Below, in pieces: positions 25,335 to 34,500 of a stretch of DNA of 58,280 nucleotides. Under the pieces are notes generated by a model. It was not told the DNA's origin. It saw only the letters and a list, made by a program, of their open reading frames with translations, and did no database searches. How positions within the stretch are numbered: position 1 is the stretch's first letter; every line of letters begins with the position of its first letter. Origin of the DNA: Sphingobium chlorophenolicum (GTDB lineage: Bacteria > Pseudomonadota > Alphaproteobacteria > Sphingomonadales > Sphingomonadaceae); the NCBI RefSeq assembly GCF_000722875.1, contig NZ_JFHR01000031.1:1-58280 (forward strand), in the 5' to 3' direction. Made by a program: the position numbers and the translations under genes.

Positions 25335-27187
25335 CCGGCCTGCCGCTGATCGCGCTGGTCGGCAATCCCAATGCCGGCAAGAGCGCCCTGTTCAACGCGC
25401 TGACCGGCGCCCGGCAGAAGCTGGGCAATTATCCCGGCGTCACCGTGGAGCGGAAGGCGGGCCGCTTCTCCCTGTCCGACGGCCGTCCGATCGAACTGGT
25501 CGACCTGCCCGGCACCTACAGTCTCAACCCCGCCAGCCCCGACGAACAGGTGACGCGCGACGTCATATTGGGCAAGCAGGCGGGCGAACGGCTGCCAGAC
25601 GCGCTAGTGGTGGTGGTCGACGCCTCCAATCTCGACAATCATCTCCGCTTCGCGCTGGAACTGATCGCCCTCGGCCTGCCGACCATCGTGGCGCTCAACA
25701 TGGTCGACCTCGCCACCCGCGATGGGCTGGAACTGGACGCCAACATTCTTTCCCGCGAACTGGGCGTGCCGGTGATCTCCACCGTCGCGGTGCGCAAGCG
25801 CGGACTCGACCATCTGCGCAGCGAACTGGAATCCATGCTGGACGGCGGCGCGGGCAGGGTTCGGCCAACCGGCGAACAGCCCGATTTCGAAGGCCTGCGC
25901 AAGGAAGCGCGCCGCATCGCCCGCGCCGCCGTCGTGCGCGAAACCCCATCCCGCCGCATGACCGCCGCCGTCGACCGCGTACTACTGCATCCCGTCGCCG
26001 GTTTCCTCATCCTGCTGGCGCTGCTGTTCGTGATGTTCCAGGCGGTGTTCAGTTGGGCCGCGGCGCCCGCCGACCTGCTGGAAGGGTGGGTCACGGCGCT
26101 GGGCGAAACCATCACGGCCACGCTGCCGCCGGGCGTCGTCCACGACTTCCTGCTCCAGGGCGTCATCGGCGGCGTCGGCGCGGTGGTGGTGTTCCTGCCG
26201 CAGATCCTCATCCTCTTCTTCTTCATCCTGATGCTGGAGGCGACCGGCTATATGGCCCGCGCCGCCTTCCTGATGGATGCGCTGATGGCGCGGGTCGGCC
26301 TTTCGGGCCGGGCCTTCATCCCGCTCCTCTCCTCCTTCGCCTGCGCGGTGCCGGGGATCATGGCGACGCGCACCATCTCCGATCCGAAGGACCGGCTGAC
26401 CACCATATTGATCGCGCCGCTGATGACCTGTTCGGCGCGGCTGCCGGTCTATGGCCTTATCATCGCCGCCTTCATCCCGGCGCGCAGTGTGGGGCCGGGC
26501 ATCGGCCTGCAAGGGCTGGTCCTCTTCCTCCTCTACGTTTCCGGCATCGTCGGCGCGATGATTGCCGCCTGGGCGCTGCGCCTGACCGTGACCAAGGGGC
26601 AGAGCGGTGGTTTCCTAATGGAGATGCCGAAATATCAATGGCCCCGCCCGCAGGACATAGCGATCGGCCTGTGGCAGCGCGCCGTCATCTTCCTGAAGCG
26701 CGCGGGCACCATCATCCTGTTGACCAACATCATCCTCTGGGTGCTGGCCAGTTTCCCGCAGGCGCCCGCGGGCGTCCGCCAGAGCGAATACAGCATTGCG
26801 GGGCGGATCGCGGGCGGCATCCATCTGCTGGTGGAGCCGATCGGCTTCAATCGCGACATCAGCCTGGCCCTGCTGCCCTCCATGGCTGCGCGGGAAGTAG
26901 CGGTGTCGGCCATCGCCACCGTCTATGCGATCGACGCGGGTGATGACGAGGATGCGCTGAACCGCACATTGGGCGAACGGTTGCAGGGGCGCTGGTCGCT
27001 GGCGACGGCGCTGGCCTTCCTCGCCTGGTTCGTTTTCGCGCCGCAATGCATTTCCACCATCGCCGTCACCCGGCGCGAGACCAACGGGTGGAAATGGCCG
27101 ATGTTCATGATGGGTTATCTGTTCGTGCTGGCTTATGCCGCCGCCGGCATCACCTATTGGGCGGCGGTCGCGGCGGGTTTGGGGTAG
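25331..27187 (+). CDS. feoB: Ferrous iron transport protein B
   Basis: Membrane Fe(II) transporter of 618 aa with an N-terminal G domain. G1 is GNPNAGKSALFN (residues 10-21), G3 is DLPGTYSL, and G4 NMVD lies in VALNMVDLA. The C-terminal part has two Gate-type repeats with about eight helices; the conserved Cys is in SSFACAVPGIMATRT. The length is on the short side for FeoB but includes all expected parts. The start is the ATG overlapping feoA. It is followed after about 50 bases by ssb. Confidence 0.96.
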   Translation: MTGLPLIALVGNPNAGKSALFNALTGARQKLGNYPGVTVERKAGRFSLSDGRPIELVDLPGTYSLNPASPDEQVTRDVILGKQAGERLPDALVVVVDASNLDNHLRFALELIALGLPTIVALNMVDLATRDGLELDANILSRELGVPVISTVAVRKRGLDHLRSELESMLDGGAGRVRPTGEQPDFEGLRKEARRIARAAVVRETPSRRMTAAVDRVLLHPVAGFLILLALLFVMFQAVFSWAAAPADLLEGWVTALGETITATLPPGVVHDFLLQGVIGGVGAVVVFLPQILILFFFILMLEATGYMARAAFLMDALMARVGLSGRAFIPLLSSFACAVPGIMATRTISDPKDRLTTILIAPLMTCSARLPVYGLIIAAFIPARSVGPGIGLQGLVLFLLYVSGIVGAMIAAWALRLTVTKGQSGGFLMEMPKYQWPRPQDIAIGLWQRAVIFLKRAGTIILLTNIILWVLASFPQAPAGVRQSEYSIAGRIAGGIHLLVEPIGFNRDISLALLPSMAAREVAVSAIATVYAIDAGDDEDALNRTLGERLQGRWSLATALAFLAWFVFAPQCISTIAVTRRETNGWKWPMFMMGYLFVLAYAAAGITYWAAVAAGLG

Positions 27188-27237
27188 CGTCAGCCTGAGA
27201 GCGTTCTATAAAGACCGGCAAACGCATCGGAGGAAAC

Positions 27238-27801
27238 ATGGCGGGTTCGGTCAACAAGGTCATTCTGGTAGGCAATCTGGGCGCGGACCCGGAAGTCCGC
27301 AGCTTCCAGAATGGCGGCAAGGTGTGCAACATCCGCATCGCGACGTCCGAGACCTGGAAAGACCGCAACAGCGGGGAGCGCAAGGAGCGCACCGAATGGC
27401 ACAGCGTCGCGATCTTCTCCGAAGGTCTGGCGGGCGTCGCCGAACGCTATCTGCGCAAGGGCAGCAAGGTCTATGTCGAGGGCAAGCTGCAAACCCGCAA
27501 GTGGCAGGACCAGTCGGGTAACGACCGCTATACCACCGAAGTCGTGTTGCAGGGCCCCAGCGCCGTGCTGACCATGCTGGACGGCGCGCCGGGCGGCGGC
27601 AGCGGCGGCGGACGTTCGCAGGGCGGCGGTGACTGGAGCGGCGGATCGAGCGGCTTTGGCGGCGGCGACTATGACGATTTCGGCGGCGGTGGCGGTAACT
27701 TCGGCGGCGGCGGTGGTTCCGGCCGCTCCTCCGGCGGCGGTCGCGGCGGCGCGGGCGGACCGAATTTCGACAACGACCTGGACGACGAAGTGCCCTTCTG
27801 A
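27238..27801 (+). CDS. ssb: Single-stranded DNA-binding protein
   Basis: SSB of 187 aa: an OB fold (about 1-112, [16 protein letters not shown] at the start), a long Gly/Ser-rich linker (about 115-175) of GGG repeats, and an acidic tip ending DDEVPF that recruits partner proteins. GGAGGAAAC precedes the ATG. A terminator follows directly. The linker codons are very GC-rich and slippage-prone. Confidence 0.97.
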   Translation: MAGSVNKVILVGNLGADPEVRSFQNGGKVCNIRIATSETWKDRNSGERKERTEWHSVAIFSEGLAGVAERYLRKGSKVYVEGKLQTRKWQDQSGNDRYTTEVVLQGPSAVLTMLDGAPGGGSGGGRSQGGGDWSGGSSGFGGGDYDDFGGGGGNFGGGGGSGRSSGGGRGGAGGPNFDNDLDDEVPF

Positions 27802-27823
27802 GTGCATTTCCCAGGATCAGGAA

Positions 27824-27860
27824 ACAAAACGCCCCAGCCGCTCGGCCGGGGCGTTTTTTG
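27824..27860 (+). terminator. Rho-independent terminator of ssb
   Basis: Stem AACGCCCC/GGGGCGTT with an inner AGCCGCTCGGCC loop, followed by TTTTTTG, 22 bases after the ssb stop. The left flank ACAAAA also gives some function on the other strand, for the convergent acidic-protein gene. Confidence 0.88.
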
Positions 27861-27878
27861 TTGCCAACTCGGTGAAGC

Positions 27879-28184
27879 CTAATCCTCATCCTCGGTCGGG
27901 CCGAGGCTATCCTCCTCATCGTCCATCTGCGGCTCCCCGGCGAAGGCGTCGTTATCGATCCGCCCGGACCGGTTCATCTCCTTCATCTTGTCCACCAGAT
28001 CGGGCGTATCGTCGGGCATGATCTGCGCCGGGTTCGGCTTGCCGCCATGTTCACTGTCCTCGGCCGGATCGGTCGAACGAACCCGCGCATCCTCGGCCAC
28101 ATCCTGCGCCTGCGAACCGCGTTCGGCCTGTTCGCTATTCTCCTCGTCGGGGTCAGGGAAGCGGTTCTTGTCGGCATCGTCCAT
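27879..28184 (-). CDS. Small acidic hypothetical protein
   Basis: Protein of 101 aa with a very high Asp/Glu content and no hydrophobic segment, ending in an acidic tail. It looks largely disordered. A central segment (PDDTPDLVDKMKEMNRSGRID) is the only part with likely helix. I recognise no family. A strong AAGGAGA lies before the ATG at 28184, and a terminator sits at its 3' end, so the gene is credible. It is convergent with ssb and divergent from the RidA gene. Confidence 0.75.
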   Translation of the reverse strand: MDDADKNRFPDPDEENSEQAERGSQAQDVAEDARVRSTDPAEDSEHGGKPNPAQIMPDDTPDLVDKMKEMNRSGRIDNDAFAGEPQMDDEEDSLGPTEDED

Positions 28185-28322
28185 CGCACGTCTCCTTCAC
28201 CCCACCAACGGGTCAGCCATCCGCCTGTTCCGCGCCGCATAAAGCCTCTGGACAGCACCCTGCCGACCGGGCAAGAGCCGCCGGTCCTTCCATTGCTCTT
28301 CGCTTTGTACAAAGGGAATTTC

Positions 28323-28703
28323 ATGCCCCGCCAGCTAATTTCCTCCGGCTCGCCCTTCGAGGCGCAGGTCGGCTATTCGCGCGCCGTCGTCCAGGGCGAC
28401 TGGTGCTTCGTCGCCGGCACCACCGGCACCGATCCCGAAACCAAGACGATGCCCGAAAGCGTCGTGGACCAGGGCAGGAACGCGTTGAAGGTGATCGGCC
28501 GGGCGCTGGAGGAGGCGGGCTTCTCCTTCGCCGATGTTGTCCGCGTGACCTATTACATCACAGACCCCGCCTATTGGGACGTGCTGGGCGAAGCGACCGC
28601 GCCGGTCTTCGGCGACATCCGCCCCGCCGCAAGCTGCATCGTCACCGGCCTCATCAAGCCGGAGATGAAGGTCGAGATCGAAGTCACCGCTTTCAAAGGA
28701 TGA
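28323..28703 (+). CDS. RidA/YjgF family protein
   Basis: Protein of 126 aa of the imine/enamine deaminase-like family that clears reactive 2-aminoacrylate. Seen are VAGTTGTDPET, a helix with LKVIGRALEEAGFSFADVVRV, and the C-terminal SCIVTGLIKPEMKVEIEVTAF with Glu. The canonical Arg near the active site (usually R in the xCxR segment) is replaced by the SCIVTG form, so it belongs to a subgroup other than archetypal RidA. AAGGG precedes the ATG. It is followed by a Spx/ArsC-like gene and glpQ. Confidence 0.88.
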   Translation: MPRQLISSGSPFEAQVGYSRAVVQGDWCFVAGTTGTDPETKTMPESVVDQGRNALKVIGRALEEAGFSFADVVRVTYYITDPAYWDVLGEATAPVFGDIRPAASCIVTGLIKPEMKVEIEVTAFKG

Positions 28704-28708
28704 CAGCC

Positions 28709-29065
28709 ATGCTGACCATGTACGGCATCAAGAATTGCGACACGATCAAGAAGGCGCGCAATTTCCTGGACAATAGCGGCAAGCCATACAGCTTCCACGA
28801 CTACAAGGTGTCGGGCGTCGACAAGGCGAAGCTGGAGGAATGGGTGATGGAGCATGGGTGGGAAACCATCCTCAACCGTTCCGGCACCACCTTCAAGGCG
28901 CTGGACGCGGGCGACAAGGCGCATATCGATTCGGAAAAGGCGATTCTGCTGATGATGAGCAACCCTTCGATGATCAAGCGCCCGATCCTGGACCTGGGCG
29001 ACCGCACCATCGTCGGTTTCAAGGCGACGACCTATGAGGACGCTCTGGAGGGCGTGAAGGCATGA
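28709..29065 (+). CDS. Spx/ArsC-like (YffB-type) thioredoxin-fold protein
   Basis: Protein of 118 aa of the arsenate reductase-like superfamily. It opens MLTMYGIKNCDTIKKARNFL, with one N-terminal Cys (YGIKNCDT) and no CxxC. The segment SGTTFKAL and the Arg in SMIKRPILDL, typical of the family, are present. It is nearer the YffB/Spx group than true ArsC; no reduction of arsenate is implied. Of the two ATGs (28700 and 28709), 28709 has AAAGGA at ideal spacing. Its TGA overlaps the glpQ start. Confidence 0.85.
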   Translation: MLTMYGIKNCDTIKKARNFLDNSGKPYSFHDYKVSGVDKAKLEEWVMEHGWETILNRSGTTFKALDAGDKAHIDSEKAILLMMSNPSMIKRPILDLGDRTIVGFKATTYEDALEGVKA

Positions 29066-30096
29066 ATTTGAGGGGGATGCTCCGAACATTCCTCCTCCTC
29101 ACCCTTTTTACGGCGGCCCCCGTGATGGCGGAATCCTTCATCATCGCCCATCGCGGGGCCAGCGGCGAACGGCCCGAACATACGCTCGCCGCCTATGAGC
29201 GCGCCATCGACCAGGGCGCGGACTATATCGAGCCGGATCTGGTGCTGACGAGCGACGGCGTCCTTGTCGCCCGGCATGAAAATGAGATCGGCGGCACCAC
29301 CGACATCGCCGATCATCCGGAATTCGCCGCTCGCAGGACCAGCAAGACCATCGACGGCCAGCCCGTCACCGGCTGGTTCACGGAGGATTTCACGCTCGCG
29401 GAACTGCGCACCCTACGCGCCCGCGAACGGCTGCCGCAGCTTCGGCCCGCCAACAGCCGCTTCGACGATCTCTACCCGATCCCGACCTTCGAGGAGGTCG
29501 TGAAGCTGGTCCGCGCCAAGGAGGCGGAAACCGGCCGCCGCATCGGCCTTTATCCCGAAACCAAGCATCCCGCCTATTTCGCCGGTATCGGCCTGCCGCA
29601 TCAGGCGCCGTTGCTCGATCTGCTCAGCCGCTACGGCTATCAGACGGAGGCCGATCCGGTCTTCATCCAGTCCTTCGAGGTCGGCAATCTCAAGGCCCTG
29701 CGCGCCGCGTCGCGCCTGCGCCTGATCCAGCTTGTTCAAAGCGAGGGCGGTCCCGCCGACGAGCCGGGGACCAGCTATGCCGACATGATGACGGCGCAGG
29801 GGCTGCGGCAGGTCGCGGACTATGCCGACGGCATCGGCCCTGCGGCCGCCATGGTGCTGGCGCCCGAAGGCCCGACGGGACTAGTCGAACGCGCCCGTCA
29901 GGCTGGATTGCAAGTCCATGTCTGGACGCTGCGCATGGAAAACGGCTTCCTGCCCGCAGCCTTCCAGCGCCCCGACGATCCGCAGGGCCGGGGCGATTTC
30001 GCCGGCTATGTCCGGGCGGTCGCCGGAACGGGCGTCGACGCGATGTTCAGCGATTTTCCGAAACAGGCGCGCCAGGCGCTGAATCCGGCGCCCTGA
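29062..30096 (+). CDS. glpQ: Glycerophosphodiester phosphodiesterase, periplasmic
   Basis: Hydrolyses glycerophosphodiesters to glycerol 3-phosphate and an alcohol. The 344-aa protein has a signal peptide (about 1-24, ending APVMA). The GDPD core is IIAHRGASGERPEHTLAAY with the catalytic His-Arg, DYIEPDLVLTSDGVLVARHE (metal ligands Glu/Asp, second His) and LYPETKHPAYF. Its ATG overlaps the upstream TGA. It is the last gene of the RidA-Spx-glpQ run; the Rrf2 regulator follows 39 bases later. Confidence 0.93.
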   Translation: MNLRGMLRTFLLLTLFTAAPVMAESFIIAHRGASGERPEHTLAAYERAIDQGADYIEPDLVLTSDGVLVARHENEIGGTTDIADHPEFAARRTSKTIDGQPVTGWFTEDFTLAELRTLRARERLPQLRPANSRFDDLYPIPTFEEVVKLVRAKEAETGRRIGLYPETKHPAYFAGIGLPHQAPLLDLLSRYGYQTEADPVFIQSFEVGNLKALRAASRLRLIQLVQSEGGPADEPGTSYADMMTAQGLRQVADYADGIGPAAAMVLAPEGPTGLVERARQAGLQVHVWTLRMENGFLPAAFQRPDDPQGRGDFAGYVRAVAGTGVDAMFSDFPKQARQALNPAP

Positions 30097-30135
30097 TGAC
30101 TTGTCAAATCTGCGGCGGCAGCGAATAACGGCCTT

Positions 30136-30558
30136 ATGCTTTCGCAGAAGACCCGTTACGCCATCCGCGCTCTCCAGCATCTCGCAGACCGCTATCGGCA
30201 AGGCCCGGTGCCGCTGAACGAGATCGCCACGCGCCAGAACATCCCCTCCAAATTCCTGACGGTGATCCTGTCGGAACTGGCGCGGGAAGGACTGGTGGCG
30301 ACACAGCGGGGGCGCGACGGCGGCTATTGGCTGGCGCTGGCGCCGGTCGACATCAGCTATGGCGACATCGTGCGGCTGACGCGGGGGTCGCTGGCGCTCA
30401 CGCCTTGCGCCAGCCGCTTCGCGCATGAGACCTGCACCAACTGCCTCCCCGAATCGGAATGCCGCCTGCACCGTGTGATGCTGCGCGTGCGCGACGAAAC
30501 GGCCAAGGTGCTGGACAGCATCAGCCTGGCGGAACCCTTCGCTACGGAAATGGGGTAG
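30136..30558 (+). CDS. Rrf2 family transcriptional regulator
   Basis: DNA-binding protein of 140 aa. The winged helix-turn-helix covers about residues 1-65 (MLSQKTRYAIRALQHLA, IPSKFLTVILSELAREGLV, RGRDGGYWLA). The C half holds four cysteines at 91, 100, 103 and 109, fitting an iron-sulphur cluster sensor such as IscR, RirA or NsrR. It is not next to isc/suf genes, so its targets are unknown; glpQ is just upstream. A composite repeat follows it. Confidence 0.9.
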   Translation: MLSQKTRYAIRALQHLADRYRQGPVPLNEIATRQNIPSKFLTVILSELAREGLVATQRGRDGGYWLALAPVDISYGDIVRLTRGSLALTPCASRFAHETCTNCLPESECRLHRVMLRVRDETAKVLDSISLAEPFATEMG

Positions 30559-30590
30559 GAGGCTGGTTTTGGGCATTTGCGGTCACTAAA

Positions 30591-30724
30591 TCCTCCCTAC
30601 GCGAAGCGTGGGGAGGGGGACCGCTCGCGAAGCGAGTGGTGGAGGGGAAATTCGGAGGTCGTGCCCCGTTCCCCTCCACCAGCCTTCGGCTGGTCCCCCT
30701 CCCCATCTCTCGATGGGGAGGAAT
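30591..30724 (+). repeat. Composite inverted-repeat element, copy C (short subtype)
   Basis: About 134 bases in the gap between the Rrf2 gene and the MBL hydrolase gene, both on the plus strand. The core AAATTCGGAGGTCGTGCCCC is at 30648-30667. Each end is a hairpin (CTCCC-TACGC-GAA-GCGTG-GGGAG and CCTCCCCATC/GATGGGGAGG). The inner stems have variable tips (CTCGC/GCGAG left; GCC/GGC with a TTCG loop right). The extra TCGAAGAGAG hairpin of copies A and B is absent. Confidence 0.82.
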
Positions 30725-30829
30725 AGGACAGGTCCGCAATCCACCTAAACCAACCTCGAACGCTAGCGCAAAATGCCCGGCTGCACCCAAAGCCTTGCGC
30801 CCGGCGCGCAGCTTCGCCACATCAACGCC

Positions 30830-31486
30830 ATGACGACTCCACCCCTCAAAGCCGCCCTGATCCCGGTCACGCCGCTCCAGCAGAATTGCACGCTCTTCTG
30901 GTGCACGGCGACCAATCGGGGCGCCTTCGTCGATCCGGGCGGCGACCTGCCGGTGCTGAAGCAGGCCGCCGAGCAGCATGGCGTCACCATCGAGAAGATA
31001 CTCGTCACGCACGGCCATATCGACCATTGCGGCCAGGCGGGCATCCTTGCCCGCGACCTCGGCGTGCCGATTGAAGGCCCGCACGAAGCCGACCGCTTCT
31101 GGATCGACCGGCTGGGCGAAGACGGCGCCAAATACGGCATCAACGGCGAAAGCTTCGAACCCGACCGCTGGCTCCAGGACGGCGACCAGGTGGCGGTCGG
31201 CGACCTCACGCTCGACGTCTATCATTGCCCCGGCCACACGCCCGGCCACGTCGTCTTCCACCACGCGCCGAGCAAACTCGCCATCGTCGGCGACGTGTTG
31301 TTTCAGGGGTCCATCGGCCGCACCGACTTTCCGATGGGCAATCATCAGGATTTGATCGACGCGATCACCGGCAAGCTATGGCCGCTGGGCGGCGACACGG
31401 CCTTCGTCCCCGGCCATGGCCCGATGAGCAACTTCGCCCATGAACGCCGCACCAATCCCTTCGTGGGGGATGCCGTCTTGGCCTGA
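30830..31486 (+). CDS. Metallo-beta-lactamase fold hydrolase (glyoxalase II-like)
   Basis: Zn-dependent hydrolase of 218 aa. The HxHxDH motif is THGHIDHCG near residue 60, followed by the His in CPGHTPGHVVF, the bridging Asp in VGDVLFQGSIGRTDFP, and the final His in FVPGHGPMS. It is the YcbL-like single-domain type. The substrate (glutathione thioester or other) is unknown. The start is ATG at 30830 (MTTPPLKAALI); an in-frame extension to 30773 is less likely. Confidence 0.88.
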   Translation: MTTPPLKAALIPVTPLQQNCTLFWCTATNRGAFVDPGGDLPVLKQAAEQHGVTIEKILVTHGHIDHCGQAGILARDLGVPIEGPHEADRFWIDRLGEDGAKYGINGESFEPDRWLQDGDQVAVGDLTLDVYHCPGHTPGHVVFHHAPSKLAIVGDVLFQGSIGRTDFPMGNHQDLIDAITGKLWPLGGDTAFVPGHGPMSNFAHERRTNPFVGDAVLA

Positions 31487-31488
31487 TC

Positions 31489-31920
31489 CTACCGAATCAT
31501 CGCCATGGCGGGCGGCGCGGGCACTTCCCGCGACGCTCCATAGACGGTGGTCAGAGCCGTGATCGCCATACCGACCATCACCGCCCAGGTCAGCAGCGCC
31601 CCGCCCGCGCGCCACACGGTCGGCTTTTCCGCGTCCATCCCGAAGCCATGGCCGATTCGCGCCAGCACCAGCACCAGCGCCGCGCCCCACAGCCACATCG
31701 ACGCGCCCACCGCCAGTTCCACCAGCCCGAAGAGGATCAGCGTCACCGGCACATATTCGATGAAATTGGCGTGGGCGCGCATCCGCCTGGCCAGCAGCGC
31801 GCTGCCGCCGTCGCCATGCATGATCTGCACCGCCATCCGGATTCGCGTGCAGCGAATCCCCAGCCACATATTCAGCAGCGCGCAGGCCGCGGCCAGAGTC
31901 AGCGTGATCGGCAGCAACAT
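31489..31920 (-). CDS. MAPEG family membrane protein
   Basis: Protein of 143 aa with four membrane helices, beginning MLLPITLTLAAACALLNMWLGIR. The loop RMRAHANFIEYVPVTLILFGLVEL carries the RxxxNxxE-type signature of the MAPEG family (glutathione and eicosanoid metabolism; YecN-like in bacteria). The start is ATG at 31920, after a purine-rich GGGGGGAAA. It is convergent with the MBL hydrolase and divergent from rpmF. Confidence 0.88.
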   Translation of the reverse strand: MLLPITLTLAAACALLNMWLGIRCTRIRMAVQIMHGDGGSALLARRMRAHANFIEYVPVTLILFGLVELAVGASMWLWGAALVLVLARIGHGFGMDAEKPTVWRAGGALLTWAVMVGMAITALTTVYGASREVPAPPAMAMIR

Positions 31921-32128
31921 GGGATTTCCCCCCCGTTTATCGTGATGCCGCCAGAATAGGGCGCTAGGGCGAAGGGGCAAGAAGGACTTGCGCATGGGTC
32001 AAAAAACGCTATAGGCGCAGGGCTTCGCGATCATCCGGGCCGCATGGGTCTGCGGCGCCGTTGGCGTCGGCATCCATCGGATACGGCCAGTCGCACTAAC
32101 AGATCAATTTATGGAATAAGGTGCCGAC

Positions 32129-32308
32129 ATGGCTGTCCCCAAGAGGAAAACGTCCCCGTCCCGCCGCGGCATGCGCCGCAGCCATGACTCGCTGCGCGTC
32201 GAGGCCTATCAGGAATGCTCGAACTGCGGCGAACTGAAGCGCCCGCATAATCTGTGCGACGCCTGCGGCCATTATAACGGTCGCGAAGTCGTCGCCGTCG
32301 GGGCCTGA
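32129..32308 (+). CDS. rpmF: 50S ribosomal protein L32
   Basis: Small ribosomal protein of 59 aa beginning [20 protein letters not shown]. It has the zinc-binding form, with CSNC and CDAC pairs. GGAATAAGG lies upstream of the ATG at 32129. It leads the conserved rpmF-plsX-fabH cluster. The 208-base gap before it, shared with the divergent MAPEG gene, should hold both promoters; a TTGCGC ... CTATAGG pair near 31988-32015 is the best candidate but has a short spacer. Confidence 0.95.
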   Translation: MAVPKRKTSPSRRGMRRSHDSLRVEAYQECSNCGELKRPHNLCDACGHYNGREVVAVGA

Positions 32309-32343
32309 CGCCTAAGAATTTCTCCTGAAAAGGGTGCGTTAAC

Positions 32344-33402
32344 TTGTCCAGCCAACCGCGAATCGCAATCGACGCGATGGGCGGGGATGAAGGCGTACGC
32401 GTGATGATGGCGGGCGTGGCGCTCGCCCGTCGCCGTCACGAAGGGCTGCGCTTCACCCTTTTCGGAGACGAGGCGCGGATCAAGTCCGCGCTCGACAATC
32501 ACCCCAATCTGCGCGCCGCGTCGGAAATCGTCCACGCGGCCGATGTCGTGGATGCGGGCGACAAGCCCAGCGTGGCCATCCGCAAGAAGACCAGCTCCAT
32601 GAGCATGGCCATCGCGGCGGTGAAGGCGGGCGACTGCGGCGCGGCCGTTTCCTCCGGCAATACTGGCGCGCTGATGGCGATGGCGAAGCTGGCGCTCCGC
32701 ACCATGAAGGGCGTCGACCGCCCCGCGCTGGCCGCCATGCTGCCGACTCTGGGCGACAATGACGTGGTCATGCTGGACCTGGGCGCCAACACCGAATGCG
32801 ACGCCCGCAATCTCGTTCAGTTCGCGGTGATGGGCGCGGCCTATGCCCGCATCGCCCTTGACCTTGAGCGCCCCCGCGTCCGGCTGATGAACATCGGCAC
32901 GGAGGAGATGAAGGGTACGGAGGAAATCCGCGACGCCGCCGCCATCCTGCGCGCCGCGACCAGCCTGCCGCTGTCCTTCGACGGCTTCACCGAAGGCGAC
33001 AAGATCGGCCGGGGGGATGTCGACGTCATTGTGTCGGACGGCTTTTCCGGCAATGTGGCGCTCAAGACGGCGGAGGGCACGGCCCGCTTCGTCACCGACC
33101 TGCTGCGCACCGCCTTCACCAGTTCGATCCGTTCGAAGCTGGGCTTCCTGATCTCCAAGCCCGCGATGCACCTGCTGCGCCATCATCTCGACCCCAACAA
33201 CCATAATGGCGCCGTATTCCTCGGTCTAAATGGCGTGGTCGTGAAAAGCCACGGCAGCGCCAACGACAAGGGCGTCGCCAATGCCGTCCATGTCGCCGCC
33301 CGGCTGCTGGAGGAAGACATCACCCGGCGCATCGCCGCCGACATGCATGGGATCGAGGGGCTGACCGCCCCCGCATCCAGGATGGAGCTGCCCGCAAAGT
33401 GA
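32344..33402 (+). CDS. plsX: Phosphate acyltransferase PlsX
   Basis: Makes acyl-phosphate from acyl-ACP for phospholipid synthesis. The 352-aa protein opens (M)[17 protein letters not shown]. Family segments are [17 protein letters not shown] and [15 protein letters not shown]. The start codon is TTG at 32344, after AAAGGG; no ATG with a good context lies nearby. Its TGA overlaps the GTG of fabH (GTGA). Confidence 0.95.
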   Translation: MSSQPRIAIDAMGGDEGVRVMMAGVALARRRHEGLRFTLFGDEARIKSALDNHPNLRAASEIVHAADVVDAGDKPSVAIRKKTSSMSMAIAAVKAGDCGAAVSSGNTGALMAMAKLALRTMKGVDRPALAAMLPTLGDNDVVMLDLGANTECDARNLVQFAVMGAAYARIALDLERPRVRLMNIGTEEMKGTEEIRDAAAILRAATSLPLSFDGFTEGDKIGRGDVDVIVSDGFSGNVALKTAEGTARFVTDLLRTAFTSSIRSKLGFLISKPAMHLLRHHLDPNNHNGAVFLGLNGVVVKSHGSANDKGVANAVHVAARLLEEDITRRIAADMHGIEGLTAPASRMELPAK

Positions 33403-34367
33403 TCCGCCGATCCGTTCTCCTGGGCACGGGCTCCGCCTTGCCGGCCCGCTCCGTCAGCAATGCCGAACTGGCGGAAACCGTGGACACGAGCGACGAATGG
33501 ATCGTCGAGCGCACCGGCATCCGCACCCGCTATATTGCGGGAGAGGGTGAAACCACCTCGACCCTCGCCACCGACGCCGCCAAGGCGGCGCTGGAAGCCG
33601 CCGGGATCGGCGCGCAGGACATCGACCTGATCATTCTGGCGACGGCCACGCCCGACCAGACCTTCCCCGCTAGCGCAACCATCGTTCAGGCCGCGCTGGG
33701 CATCAACGATTGCGTGGCTTTCGACGTGGCGGCGGTCTGCTCCGGCTTCCTCTACGCCATCACCGTGGCCGACAGCATGATCTGCTCCGGCGCGGCGCGG
33801 AACGCCATCGTCATCGGTTCGGAAACCTTCAGCCGCATCCTCGACTGGGAAGACCGCACTACCTGCGTCCTCTTCGGCGACGGCGCGGGCGCGGTCGTGC
33901 TGGGCGCGGAGGAAAGCGCCGACGGCAAGCGCGGCATCCTCGCCTCGAAACTGCATGCCGATGGTCGCCACAACCAGCTTCTCTATGTCGACGGCGGTCC
34001 TTCGACCACGCAGACGGTCGGCAAGCTGCGCATGAAGGGGCAGGAAGTCTTCCGCCACGCCGTCACCAACCTGGCCTCCGTGCTGACCGAGGTGATGGCC
34101 GCCGCCGACATGACTCCGGCGGACATCGACTGGCTGGTCCCGCACCAGGCCAATGCCCGCATCCTGGATGCGACTGCGCGCAAGCTGAAGCTGGCGCCGG
34201 AAAAGGTGGTGATGACGGTGGATCGCCACGCGAACACCTCCGCCGCGTCGGTCCCTCTGGCTCTCGACCTCGCCATGCGGGACGGACGCATAAAGTCCGG
34301 CGACCTGCTGGTGCTGGAGGCCATGGGCGGCGGCTTCACCTGGGGCGCCTGCGTCCTGCGGGTATAA
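33399..34367 (+). CDS. fabH: Beta-ketoacyl-ACP synthase III
   Basis: Starts fatty acid synthesis by condensing acetyl-CoA with malonyl-ACP. The 322-aa thiolase-fold enzyme has the catalytic Cys in [13 protein letters not shown] (about residue 113), His in [12 protein letters not shown] and Asn in [15 protein letters not shown]. The start is the GTG at 33399 overlapping the plsX stop, so the two are coupled. Confidence 0.96.
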   Translation: MIRRSVLLGTGSALPARSVSNAELAETVDTSDEWIVERTGIRTRYIAGEGETTSTLATDAAKAALEAAGIGAQDIDLIILATATPDQTFPASATIVQAALGINDCVAFDVAAVCSGFLYAITVADSMICSGAARNAIVIGSETFSRILDWEDRTTCVLFGDGAGAVVLGAEESADGKRGILASKLHADGRHNQLLYVDGGPSTTQTVGKLRMKGQEVFRHAVTNLASVLTEVMAAADMTPADIDWLVPHQANARILDATARKLKLAPEKVVMTVDRHANTSAASVPLALDLAMRDGRIKSGDLLVLEAMGGGFTWGACVLRV

Positions 34368-34500
34368 CTCAGGCGAAGGCGGGCATGTGTCCCTGCCTGG
34401 CAGCCCGCCATCCGATCCTACCGCTTGCCGCAGCGGCCAAGCGGCACTAGAGGGCTGCGGCAAGCCTGAACGCGGCACCCGAACAGCAGGAAGCACCTTC

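Noticed and set aside
31988..32015. Promoter for rpmF (TTGCGC ... CTATAG)
   Set aside because: The spacer of about 14-15 bases is too short for a confident sigma-70-type call; mentioned only in the rpmF entry.
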